Origin: Trissonchulus latispiculum
Taxonomy: Eukaryota > Nematoda > Enoplea > Enoplida > Ironidae
Reading direction: 5' to 3'
Length of the DNA: 64,000 nucleotides
Assembly (NCBI GenBank): GCA_030248195.1
Contig: JASAND010030300.1
Coordinates: 38,656-102,655, forward strand
The position numbers and the translations under genes are program-made. Under the pieces are notes generated by a model that ran no database searches, was not told the DNA's origin, and saw only the letters and a program-made list of their open reading frames with translations. Of this stretch, positions 32,701 to 44,700 are shown one piece after another. Positions within the stretch are counted from its first letter, which is position 1. The number at the start of each line of letters is the position of its first letter.

Positions 32701-35330
32701 ATTGAAGATAATTTTATTAATTTTGTCCGTAATAATGAAACAAAACGAACTTTTAAAAAAGATTTTGATTAAACCGTTTGCTAAGTTTGCAGTATTGGCT
32801 TTGATCGTAGGAAACTGAAGTTAGGTCCCCAGCGAAAGTTCTGAAAAAATGAGGTCTAGACTTTCTATTGTATTTGTGGTAACAAAACGGATAGACGAAT
32901 AATTCAATTCTTGCTGCAGTCCATTTGGAATTTATTTTAATCCAAATCTCACAAAGTTAAAGTAATATGACAAATACAAGGCATTATGGATTCCTTGGCG
33001 CCCATTGGCTTTGACCTTTACGGACTATAAGGTGCCACCTTTGGTGACTTTGGTGCCACCTTTTCATTATTTCTCTACGACTTATTTTTATTTGAATTCT
33101 ATTTCATACCTAATTCGTAACTTTGAGTTACAGATTTGGTAGATCAGTGCTTAATTTCATCTATTGATTTTAGGTGTTGTCATCGTTCACAAGGCAGTAA
33201 GCGCCCCCATTCTACAGCTGGACATGTCACTACATCAGAAGATGAGCATCATCTCACACCTGCACGCCAGCTATCTGGAAACCTTTCTGGCCAAAGTGTG
33301 TCTGGATCGCCACTCCATGCGATTCCTAAACATCACCCTGATTCACTCCTACGGGGAATTTCTCATTGAAGTTTTCCAGGTACACACTAAATACTGGAGG
33401 TCCCTTTGACTTTAACTCAAATGGCCAACCGCTCGCTTGTGACGCTTTTGTACCCTTGAAACCAGGACCTAGAGAGAGGCGGGGAGAGATATGTTCAGCT
33501 TTTCATTCAGGATTGAAATTAAAGAATTAACCGAGGATCGAACCACGGTTCTTTCGCGCTGCAGTTAGACGTGCTTACCACTACAGCACCGTCCCATCAG
33601 CTGAACTCCCATATCAGGCTTATCAATCTTTTCTATGCCTACTTTCCTTACATACTGAAACTGGTACAAGCGTTTTGAGCATATCTCGGTGGTATGCAAC
33701 TTTCATGGCAAAAGTCGCAGTGATAAACACAAGTCTTTACATCTTGTAATTTCGATCTCGGCCATACTAAACCTGATGCTATTTACATTTCTTGCATCAA
33801 GAGTTTATAAATACCTTATATTTCCGATTCTTTATTATTATTATTTTTATAAACTCTTACTTACGAAAACCATTTTACAGCGAACATTAAAATGCATTTA
33901 GACGTTGAATGAAAGCTTTGCACATTGGGTTGGAATTTCGCTTTCAGCTCATTGCCACTGATGAAGCCCCCGTGGTACAGTTGGTAGAGCGTCTGTACAT
34001 TAAGCAGGAGACCGAGGGTTCGAGTCCCACCACAAGTCCAGATTTTATTATCTTTTAATCAGCACATTATTGTGAACGATTTGAAGTCAGAGATGAAAGA
34101 TATGAAGAAAAGCGTCCTGGGGCCAATTGCATAAAAATCTGCGGATCTACTAGTGCGGATTTCAAGCGTTGCATAAAACTTTTCTAGCGACTAGACGAAA
34201 TTAGCTAAGCAAGTTGCTAGGCTCGACGAACTCGCAATACTAGTGCGAGTAGTAGCATTGCGAGTGATGAAACGCGGTGGATTAATCATAAATCTTCAAA
34301 AAATCACAGCGGGTTCAAATCGCAACCAAATTACAAAATTTTTTCACAGTCGGTTGCAAATAGATAACTCAACGTATTCAGAAAATTTCATCGAAGAATA
34401 TTGGAATATCGAAAATTTATTAAATGTTTACTGGCAATCGTCTAGTGAAATTTGACTAGACGATTTTACTAGCACTAGTAGATTCCTAGCCTGCAACTAG
34501 TAGATTTTATGCAACTCAAATAGCTGCGAGTGCCAGTAGCAGGTACATAGCAACTAGTAGGTCGCTGGACTCGCACTAGTATTGCTAGTTGCGAGTTCCG
34601 CACTAGACGTTTATGCAACATTAGCAATGCGGAATCCGCAAACCAGCATCCACTAGTTGCGGATTCCGCAACTAGTAGATTTTTATGCAATTGGCCCCAG
34701 AAATCGACCATTGGATTACAAGTAAAACGCGCCACACCCCCGAACATTGAGACTAGTTTATTACACTGATTTCAACCGTTCTGGCTTGCTGATGCTTCAC
34801 ATTAGGTTGGTCTGTTTTTGCAGGACGCTGCGGGGAACAGCATGGACCTGATGCTGTCCATCGTAACGACGCTTCCCTTCTCCAGCAATCACAACGAGAT
34901 TCTCCCGCTCCCCAGTCACGTGGCCTCGGCTCGCTACGTCTGCGTCGGCGAGGCGGCCAATGCCAAGAGTAGGAAACTCTGCAAATGGGCCCACTTCCAC
35001 AAGGAGCCCATTCTGACCTATGAACTGAAAAACACGTTCATGGAAACGACCGGGGACTGCCCGGGCTGCAATGTGGAGACGGAAACCAGTTTCTGGAGTA
35101 ATCTAAATCCGAGGAATTGGTTGAACGGGATAAATTCGGTATCGGAAGCGGTGGCGGTTTTTCTGGAAACGGTTTTCTATCTGGCACTGGCGATTGGAGC
35201 GGTCGTTTTGGTTCGAAAGATCCTCTGGCCGCTACTTAGCTGGGCGCTCTGCTCTACGGCACCGGCCTGTCCGCCTGCTGTTCCGGCCGGGCCGAAGTAT
35301 GAAAAGTGTGGAAAGTGTGATGAAGTTTAG
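29795..35330 (+). CDS. EFF-1/AFF-1-like somatic cell-cell fusogen, four exons
   Basis: Exons 29795-30049, 31756-32620, 33174-33379 and 34824-35330 join in phase (0, 1, 0) to give 610 residues. Residues 1-20 are a hydrophobic signal peptide. The ectodomain has a Cys-rich block (CQCDCP at 120-125, then C131, C140, C146, C159, CC168-169) and several N-glycosylation sites. One membrane segment at about 549-573 is followed by RK and a short Cys/Pro-rich cytoplasmic tail. Nematode EFF-1 and AFF-1 are type I glycoproteins of about 600 residues that fuse epidermal and other somatic cells. Length, topology, the early CxCxC block and Cys-rich ectodomain fit that family, but I recognise it by overall resemblance only; another Cys-rich type I receptor is possible. 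All four exons are open. The start was chosen because it gives the signal peptide. The coding sequence is noticeably more GC-rich than its surroundings. Confidence 0.65.
30301..31481. mobile_element. 1.18-kb DNA transposon in fusogen intron 1
   Basis: Inverted repeats of roughly 120 bp begin TGTCACGGTG and end CACCGTGACA. The inner parts, GAAATAATGCAGATTTCAG and CTGAAATCTGCATTATTTC, also mirror each other. An exact 6-bp target duplication CACCAG lies at 30295-30300 and 31482-31487. The AT-rich centre has no transposase frame, so it is non-autonomous. It makes up about 70 percent of intron 1. Confidence 0.85.
32631..32669. mobile_element. Solo tip of a CAAGAGTACAT MITE beside a splice donor
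   Basis: ACGCTTGTCACGGTCTTAGC followed by TATTATGTACTCTTG matches the right terminus of the MITE family. No left arm is present. It starts about 10 bp after the exon 2 donor (GT at 32621-32622) of the fusogen gene, so the first bases of intron 2 come from a truncated transposon. Confidence 0.7.
33525..33630 (-). repeat. tRNA-derived SINE head in fusogen intron 3
   Basis: The minus strand carries GTGCTGTAGTGGTAAGCACG (A box), loop CTGCAGC, and CGTGGTTCGATCCTCGG (B box). The phrase CTGAACTCCCATATCAGGCTT next to it recurs at 14350. Confidence 0.6.
33964..34040 (+). repeat. tRNA-like SINE head
   Basis: Plus-strand GTGGTACAGTTGGTAGAGCG (A box) and GAGGGTTCGAGTCCCACC (B box) have tRNA-like spacing. 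The 5' GCCCCCGTGG could partly pair with CCAC downstream, but the anticodon loop lacks the conserved T at position 33, so it is called a SINE or tRNA pseudogene. Confidence 0.55.
34070..34790 (-). repeat. SINE copy split by a MITE
   Basis: The left flank GATTTGAAGTCAGAGATGAAAG..GAAGAAAAGCGTC matches the SINE tail at 48425-48465. The right flank, GCGCCACACCCCCGAACATTGAGAC..TTATT, matches the sequence beyond the tRNA-like head at 48522-48550. The two halves are separated by the MITE at 34117-34700, so a once-continuous SINE was interrupted. Confidence 0.6.
34117..34700. mobile_element. 584-bp MITE with CTGGGGCCAATTGCAT ends
   Basis: The left tip CTGGGGCCAATTGCATAAAA and right tip TTTTATGCAATTGGCCCCAG are perfect inverted repeats. 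The subterminal regions are rich in CTAGTAG/CTACTAG and GCGGATTCCGC. The same tips, slightly diverged, bound 46646-52552. It is non-coding and is inserted in a SINE inside fusogen intron 3. Confidence 0.88.
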
Positions 35331-35520
35331 TGAAAACGAAATCGGAAAGAGGAAATTCCGAACACGAAGTTAAGCTAATTTTTTCCCGGGAACGCGGTGA
35401 AGACGAAAATTTCGTGAAGAATTTTCATTGAAGGATTAGAAGATACGTGAAATGTGATTGAGACTTAACGGGTCTGCCTTGACTGTAAAACTGTGATGAT
35501 GTTAATACGGTTATGTTTGC

Positions 35521-35526
35521 ATTAAA
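35521..35526 (+). terminator. Candidate poly(A) signal of the fusogen gene
   Basis: ATTAAA, a common variant signal, lies 190 bp after the fusogen stop codon and about 200 bp before the start of the next gene. Confidence 0.3.
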
Positions 35527-35727
35527 CATGTGTTGTTGCAAAAGATGTTGTAATCTGGAAAGTCTGTTTCATTTTTATGTCGAAATGTTTAGACATAAAT
35601 TTTGCAACACTAGATAAAATTACAGTTTTCAAATACCACCGATTCACGTTGTGAATTTATGTTTAACACTTTAAAGGAGTTTATGTGATCTAATCTGATA
35701 CATGCAAAATTAAGATCAACTTTAAGC

Positions 35728-38700
35728 ATGTCAGTCGTGCTGAACGTTGACTCCGAAAATGAGACGTAAGTCTTTTTTGTTGAATTTTTAAAAATCTGTA
35801 ATTTTTAAAAAGTCACACATAAAAACAGAGCTAAGTATATATTAGGTATAGAAGTGATTAACTGCAGAATACACTAAATATTTAGGAAAAACTATGCTCT
35901 ACAAAATTCTAAGTCCTATTATACCGTAGCGCTTTCCCCCTTTTTGTCCGTAAACCAAGGGGGGCCCCAGGGTCTGGTACCGAGTACCATTAAAACTCGT
36001 GAGGGGGGAGTAGGGGAAGTTCAGTATCAATTGGGATTGAAAGTAAAGTATTGGCCCCGCCGGAGATCAAACCACGACCCTTCTGATCTTCAGTCAGACA
36101 TGCTTACCACTACACCACTGGTTCCGAAAGATTAATTATCTTCGCACACTTAACAAGCGATTTATCCGGCTTCTAATTAGTTTTGTACAGTTCTTTGAAA
36201 GCATCGATTTAAGCATGACATAGTAACAAATATAAAAAACTACAGATAGAGATTGGATATTAACATTAGAATTTTACTAACCCGAAATCATTATTAAAAT
36301 TAATTTAAAATTAAATTAATATAATTAATTTATAATCTGAAATTTATTAAAACAGCACTTTTTGCAGCACGGACGCTGACTATCCCCCGATCTTCATTCG
36401 ACGCGCCGCCTCTCGGGCCAGTTCCAAATACGGGAATGTCAGTGTGGCCGGATTTTCGCGCCAAATTCGGTTACGAAATTGGTGGGACGAATTCTGTGCC
36501 ACAACTTCCATGGAAGGTTTCACCTACCTGTTGCCGCAGCAAAAACCATTATTTCGAAGGTACCAATAAAAACAGCTAAAATTAGGATTAAGAAAAATCT
36601 AAAGTTATTACTGAAATGTTATCCTAATTTAGTAACACAATTACCCCAACCTAATCTTGAACAAGGTTCAGTTTACAATTTGTACAGTTTTGTTTAAAAT
36701 TTCTGTGCAACTGTTATGGCAATTCCAGAAACTAAGAGTACTCTTCGAAAAAATCTACATTGAAGTATAGGTTCTTTGCACTGGGAACACTAAAACTGCC
36801 TGTCTACAAGCAAAACACTTGAGCTAAGCAGGAAACGTCTTTTGTATTCACTTTTTGTATTTAATTACTTTATTGTATATTCTATTAGTCCACATTCCAT
36901 ATTAAAACACTTTCTACAAACAATTATTAGTGTTTTACACTATCACTATCCTGCAAGAAAATAAACTTCAATGACAGTCATGCACTGCCGAATGCCCGAA
37001 TATTTCGGAAGAACATTTGACTTGTAGGATTGCCTGGTACATCGTGATGGTATTGATGATGATAATGACGGGGATTCATTTTGCGATGCAAGTCCACCAG
37101 TACGCCATGAACCCGTTGAGCACTGACATCCAAAGGGAGGTCAAAACGTCACTACCCTTTCCAACCGTTGCCATCTGCAACAAGATGCCCTTCATGTGAG
37201 CAAGACATCGTAACTACTGACGATTTGATACTGACTATACAGAGAGTACCACTAAGCATTCTCTCAATGCTCATGCTCTGTGCGCTAACGGCTTAACACG
37301 CAAACTAGACTCATCAGTTCAAAGAAATTCGCGCGCTATGCTTGTGTTCTGAAGCTCGACACGAAACGGGTACAAAATTCGTGAGCTTGTGTGCTTGCGT
37401 GGGCACTGCAGCTACCGAGCTTTGCCAAGAGTGTAGAATAGGCTTTAGATCTATCATAGATTTCACCCTTTGTGTAGGGCATTTCGCAAGCTGATCTACT
37501 AGGAAGTGCTGAGTATCTCACTCTTCCTGTTACAGACTCTTGGTGACACGAATATGTTAAATACGCGCTATTGCTGAGTATGTTTCTAATCTTCGACTTA
37601 CTTTCTTTTGTACTCTTGAGTAGAAATCTATTATTCGGCCACTAACGTGGTGATCTCTTTTGGAGACATCAACTTTGAACCATTATTTCTGTTTCGTTGC
37701 TTGAAGCTAGAAGCCATATGATAGCGTTTAATGGCGGAGTTTCAATTGTTCAAATTAAAAAAACTCTTTTTATTTCTTGTTGGCACTTTAGGTCAACAAG
37801 ACTAAGACCTGTAGGTTTAATGCATCAAATTATTGGTGATCTGTTTGAAACGCCGAACATCAATCGAACTGCTGTTGATAGATGGAAACCGGAACTTTCA
37901 TCGATTCGTGATTATCGGAATTTTATGGCCGAATCGTCACAGCCGTTAGACAAGATGATACTAGCGTACGTAAAACAATTTAAATTAAATCTTAAATTAA
38001 AATTAGAACTAGGCACAAAATATTTAAAATTAGAACTATAGTAAGACCAAAAAATGTGTGTACAAACTTCGACCGTTTATACCAGATTAACCTCTGGAGT
38101 AAACCCCAACAATGTATATATTTCTAGAATCCTCCGGAACTCAAGATTTTGAAAATCCGAAAAAATCCGGAGTTTCGAGTTTTATTCACTGAAAATCTAA
38201 AATTTTTAGTTTTTCATCCAATTTTTATTGCAATCAAAAATTTTGTTTTCAGGATCGAATAGACCGAGTCCCGCTGCATAGTTTTGCTCTCAGAAATTTT
38301 TCTCGAAAATGCACCCAATCTCCGGAATTCTGGGTTTTCAAAATTTCCGGATTTTAAAAATTTTCTCCAATACCCACAAGATGGGCATCATTCGAAAGCT
38401 CTTAGCGAGCTGAACAACTTTTGTAATAGAATGAACTCTTGAAAATGTACACAATTCCCTGAATTCGAGAAAACCGGATTTTCCGAATTTTAAAAATTTT
38501 CTCCAATTCTCCAATACCCCACAGCACAATATGGGTATCATTCGAAAGCTCTTGATGAGCTGAACAAATCTTGTAATAGAACCAATGTCTGAAAATGCAC
38601 CCAGTTCACGAAATTCACGAATTCCGGATTTCACTCTAGCTTGGAAGGTATTAGCGAATTCCGAGAACTGGGCTCATTTCTGCGAGTTAGTTCTATTACA

Positions 38701-41700
38701 AGATTTGTTCAGCTCGCCAAGAGCTTTCGAATGATGCCCATCTTGTGGGTATTGGAGAAAATTTTTAAAATCCGGAAAATTGGAAAACCCAGAATTCCGG
38801 AAATTGGGTGCATTTTCGTGAAAAACTTCTGAGAGCAAAAATATGCATTCGGGACCAGCTGTATTCGATCCAGAAAACAAAATTTTGATTGTGATAAAAA
38901 TTTGACGAAAAACTAAAAAATTTAGATTTTTCGTGAATGAAATTCGGAATTCCGGATTTTCCCGAATTTTCGAAATCTCTGGTCCCTGAGGATTCTAAAA
39001 ATATATATGTAGTAGACAGATAGCGAAGTTAGACACTTCTAGAAGTGTTTAGTAATTTTAGACACTTCGCAAAGTGCCTAGAAGCATTGCGAAAATTTTC
39101 TCAGAGTGACGCTTTTGTGCAATGTGTCTAGACACTTCGCTAAGTGTCTAACCTTCACTAGACACATGCAGAAAATTTCATTTGTCATGAACTCCAATCA
39201 ATTTATTTGTTGACACAAATATTATGATTCAACGTTCGAAAATTTGAAATATTTAATTTTTACCTATTTTACTGGATACTTATACTTACATTTCGTCTGC
39301 AGTCTACTGCAACAAAGTCAAAACAACAAGATTAAATTAATTAAATTAGCAATTAAGTGTCCCACAATCACTGGAAAAATCGGTCGTATTTTTGCAAAAA
39401 CTACATTTTCAATCATTACAGACACAGAAATAAAGTCAAAAGTTGAAGAAACTAGGCGAAATTCAGGTTGCGCTTAAATTTCTCTACTTCGAAAAGCGAT
39501 TTCAAAATAATTAAAAACTAAACCATGCCTCTAGAAAATTTGCTTCAGTTAATCAGTTTGCAGAAAATCTGAAAAATTTGACACTTTCTAAAATGCATTA
39601 AAACAATTTTAGAAAACCTCAAATAGTTTCATTGCATTGTTTTGACTTTATTACAATAGACTGTAGACGAAAATGATGTAAGTATAAGTGTCCAGTAAAA
39701 TGTATAAAAACTAAATATATCAAATTTCCGAACGTTGAATCATAATATTTGTGTCAACAAATAAATTGATTGGAGTTCATGACAAATGAAATTTTCTGCA
39801 TGTGTCTAGTGAAGGTTAGACACTTAGCGAAGTGTCTAGACACATTGCACAAAAGCGTCACTCTGAGAAAATTTTCGCAATGTGTCTAGGCACTTTGCGA
39901 AGTGTCTAAAATTACTAGACTCTTCTAGAAGTGTCTAACTTCGCTATCTGTCTACCACATATACATTGTTGGGGTTTACTCCGAAGGTTAATTTGTTATA
40001 AACGGTCGAAGTTTGTACACACATTCTTTGGTCGTACTATAGAATTTAAATTGGAATTTAAAACCATGTAGGAGTCTTATAAAAATGAGAGTCTATCAAG
40101 TTAGTTACTCCCAATAATCCTGTCGATTTCTTAATATGTAATGGTTGTTTTAAAAGTAATTTGAAAATTTAAAGCTTCAATTTTGAATTTGCGTTTTCAG
40201 AATTTTTTACTTTCATAGGATGGAATTTTTTGCACCAAAATAGGATGTATATTAGGAAACTTGAAATGGGCTTGCAATTCAGATCTAGATTTTCTAACAA
40301 TTTCTGATCTCGTAGTTTGCATCATAGAGTAAAGCAGTAAAGATGGTTGCTACCAGTATGCTTATTTCAATCTATAACCAATAAAAATATATTCTTTCTA
40401 GTTGCAACTGGAGCCAATTTGACTGTAGACCCGATTTCAAGCAGACCGTCGACGCCAGAAGAAAAGTCTGCGCAGAATTCAACAGTAACGCAACCTTGAG
40501 TCAAACAGGTATATAGGAGTTTTCGTGGTAGTAGGTTTTAAAAGTAGCTGATCACGTAATCGTTGAAAAGCAAACAAACTATTTTGGTCTGGCTTTACGC
40601 ACGCCTGCTCGGTGATTGGATCCCCGCCCTGGACACTTTACTTCACATCTTTCAATCCTGATTTCAACCTTTCACATTTGCGACCGTGCCGTGTCCTTAC
40701 CGCTCTGAGGAGATGAAGTCGTTTAAAATACCTGGGACTGGTGGAATTTCAGGTCCTTGAGATAATTGGTTTGGTTTATAATATGGTGGTCCTCGTGGTA
40801 CTAAGGGTCAATATAATGGTTAATGGTTCAACCCATCACATTCAAGTAATAAGTGTCCGAACAGTAACCTGTATTGTCGGACTACACGCTGGAGGCCATA
40901 CATGTACTTGCGGATGGCGGGTTGGGGGGGGGTTCACCCCACCGGACCTGGAGCTTACCTCCCCCCCCCAGATTCCGCTTTTGTTTTTTTTCGGTTTTGA
41001 AGGCTTTTCCGCTTTTGGGACAAAAACTCAAAAATTCTGTTTTCCGGCGGCCTCACCACCCCAGAAATTCCCCTCCTGCACATGTCTGCTGCACACCAAT
41101 AATTGAATTACACCAGAAATTGAAATAGCTAAACAAAAAATTATCAATCGTTTACAGGGTTTCACAAATTCCTAATGGTGAATCATGAGTCAACTGGCAG
41201 ACAGGAGCCAATCTTCTGAATATCTAAATAATTTGCAGAGAGTAGAAATGGGTTGCTAAGGAAAAATGTGATTTTGACCAAAACGTTTTAGTTATATGTT
41301 CTGTTATGTTTATATGTTTTTAGTTTTTCATTTTATATATTTTTCAGTTTTTCAGTTCTCCTGAATCATTTTTTGATTGCATTTGACAGAAGCTTTATTT
41401 CACCACGATTACTGTTGGTTAAAGCCAAAGATATTTGATTTTAACAAATTATTTTATTTTTAGATTCAGATGAGGGTATATTTTTGTTGTTGGATGCAGC
41501 CACGTACGAAGCCGTGCCTGGTCCCTACCTGTCGTATGGCTTTGATGTAAGCTTCTTTGGTTGTTGTGAGTTTACACTGGAATAATGGATGTTCCGTTGG
41601 TGTAGTAATCAGCACATGTTACTGCAGATCAGTAGGGTTGTGGTTGGATCTTTACTCTAGGGGTTGGGCAAATTCCTTTAATTTAAATCCTGACTGATGC

Positions 41701-44700
41701 AAACGTTTTCTGTCTTTCGCTAGAGACAATAATATCTGTGCTTTCTCCGGAGTCTTCACCTGGACAAACCAAACTCTGTTGAAGTATCAGTAACTTGAAC
41801 CTTTAATTTGAAAAAAACCAAAGCGAAAGTTTGATTTGAAACTTCATTCTTTGCTAATGTCTAAATTTCTGTCCCCCAAACCAGTTGGAATTGCTTTGGT
41901 ACATGCATGAGTTTTTCAGATATCGTTGTTTGGTGAAAATCGTCAGTTGCTGGATCTAGACGAAATCACTGTAACGCCCGGCGACTTTGCAACAATTCGT
42001 CTAAACATGTACAAGGTACAGTATCATTAACATAAATTAACCCAATGTTTTAGCAGCTAAGTTTTTAATTAATCTAGTAAAAGTAGTTGTTAGTGTAGCT
42101 ACTGAACGAAGTAGCTACTTAACGTATACCAAGAGTTTATTTTAGTTTTACATCAATAATTTTTTATATCATTATGTTGCGTAGAACTAGATCTTTTTAA
42201 CGATATAAAAATTATATATATAGCTCGGTTTAAGGTGGTGATTCCTTTTGGGCACATATTGTTGGTTGACGGCTCAAACCAAGATGAAATTTGATGAAAC
42301 TTTCCAAAATAAGTTCTTTTAGCATTCAACACCCTCCGCGCAATCCCGCTTCAAAACTTCGACGTCTCCGATCAGGGTGGTTTTTGCCAGTTTTTGACAG
42401 TTAGGCAGTTGCTACACAGCTGTGACTATACTCATTAGAAAGATCTTGTTGAGCTCTACATTTTTGCTTTTTAAAGTACCTTTCTAGCTTTTCGCTATCG
42501 TGAGATATAGTAGATTTTATTATTTTGGCGTTGAAAACTTGTCATTTTTGAAGAAATCAAATAATCCGCCATTTCTTGAGCTACGTAAGTCGTAAAACTA
42601 AACTATGGGTGTCAATTTGAAGGTCTCGTCGGGACCGATTATTCGTGACATTATAATCATCTAACTGCTACCCCGTACGCTGCTATCATAGAAATTGTAG
42701 TTTTTGCAAAAACATGACCAAATTTTTTCCAGCGATTGTGGAGCATTTACTATGCAAGCTAGATGGTTGCCACTTACTGGACGAGTTTTACACTAAAATA
42801 CCCAGGGACCCTTTTTTAGTTGTCCCGATTGCTGCTTTCTAGCTAAAGTGGTCGCTTGCCAAAGTTGGGAAAAGTAGGCAAAATCCAAGTTGCGCATACG
42901 TTTTAGCTAATTTCTTTATAACGAAGAGCGGTTTCATAATAACTAAAAAAGGGTCCCCAGCTATTTGATAGTGGAATCTAATGATGTGGTCGATGCCTCA
43001 CGAAAAAATTTACTTTAGTCTGCAAAAAATCTGGAAAATTAAATTACTTCGAAAATACAGTAAAATAATTTTCGAGAACTAAAGTTAGTTTCGCTGTATT
43101 CATTAGAAAGAGCAAATGTTAAGCTGCATTTTGATATAAAAATGGCTTCTTAACTCCAAGTAATGGTTGAGTACTAATGGTTCAAAGTTGATGTCTCCAA
43201 AAGGAATCACCACCTTAAGCAATCCCTCATAAATTCAGCAACAACGTATGGCATTTCTAAGAAATTAATATGAAATACCCAGAATTTTCGTGGCAAGGAT
43301 GCTTTATTGCCGGTTTTGTAATAGATTACTTAGACCGAACTATATACTTCTTATATCGTTAAAAAGATCTCGTTCTACGCAACATAATGATATAAAAATT
43401 ATTGCTGTACACTTTTCCTAGCTCAAGTTATAGTATCTAATTTGTCGAAAACGCCCGTTTTTAAAAATGTCAGCGTTGTATGTTTACACGCTGAGAAGCC
43501 CCCCCCCCGAGATTTTGGCCTTAATGTGTCGAGCATCTCGCAAGCTTATTCTATTAGGAAGGGCTGAGTGTCTTACTCTTGGTATTATAAACTCTTGCAT
43601 ATACCAAGAGTACAGAATACATAAGAGTATGACAGCTGGCATATCCTATGTATTATCAGCTTGACACATTCTCTGAACGCTAACGGCTGACCTTCCGCCC
43701 CCGCAAATTGGACCCCAGTGACCCGCCCGCAAACTGGTACCCAGTCGAAACGGGGGTACGCTTACTCGGTCTATGCTTGTGTGTTAAAGCTCGACAACAC
43801 AAGCACTACGTGCGCGAGTTTTGTGTCTGTTTCGAGCTTTAGAACATATGCACAACAGCAAAATGGTTTTGTTAAGTTAAGGGTTTAATTTTCGGGGGGG
43901 GGGGGGGTTCAGCCGTTGCCGTTAGCGTGCAAAGGATGTGACACGCTTACAATATATAGAGTGTGACAGCTGTCATAGTCTAATGTAATATGTACTCTTG
44001 CATAAACTGTTGCTTATTAATTAATAATTAATTTTCATGTATATATTTAGCAAAAGCTGATGGATGGGAAAAATTGCAAACGAAAGTTGCTTAAAAGTGG
44101 CCGCCAATATTCACGCAGTCGTTGCGTAGCTGAGGCCTTGGAATCCCTGGTAGAAAGAAAGTGCAATTGTGCCCTTGGCAATACAAATCCGCTTATCAGC
44201 TCACAAAGTAAAACGAGTGTAATTAATTTTTCTTTTTTAAATTGTAAGCATAAATTTTTCACATTTCACATTGGCTGAAACTGGTATTGTGTATGTGGTA
44301 ACAATTACGCGTTGTGAGTAATCGACGAAAAGCAAGAATATCACAGTTGAAGTTTAATTAGCGGTGAACCTACACACACCTACAAATCATAGCATGACGT
44401 GGGAGAATTGGGGGGGGGAGTGCAGACCCGCCAGCATACATGGGCAATGAATGAAGGTCTGGCCTATACAGCTTTGGAAAAATTCTGCGCGGGGGTCCAC
44501 GAGCTTCGGGGGGGTCTATGAGCTTCGAGGGGGGGGGGTCTGATAGCTATTTTTACTACCTGCTGCAAAAATTACAAAGTTAGGTTCATTGGATTTGAGA
44601 TTTGTGAAAGCTCCGCCAGGTTCAGTTTCTTCATTTGAACAAATATTTGACTGAACCTTTTTAGGTTAACAGAATACAGAAAACCTTTTAGTTGCACTTA

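Noticed and set aside
33964..34040. Functional tRNA gene
   Set aside because: A and B boxes are good, but the anticodon loop lacks T33 and the acceptor stem is weak. Related SINE heads surround it. The other tRNA-like loci were rejected for similar reasons.
40741..41128. 121- and 84-codon Gly/Pro-rich frames in intron 5
   Set aside because: Low-complexity translations of G- and C-runs inside a well-defined intron.
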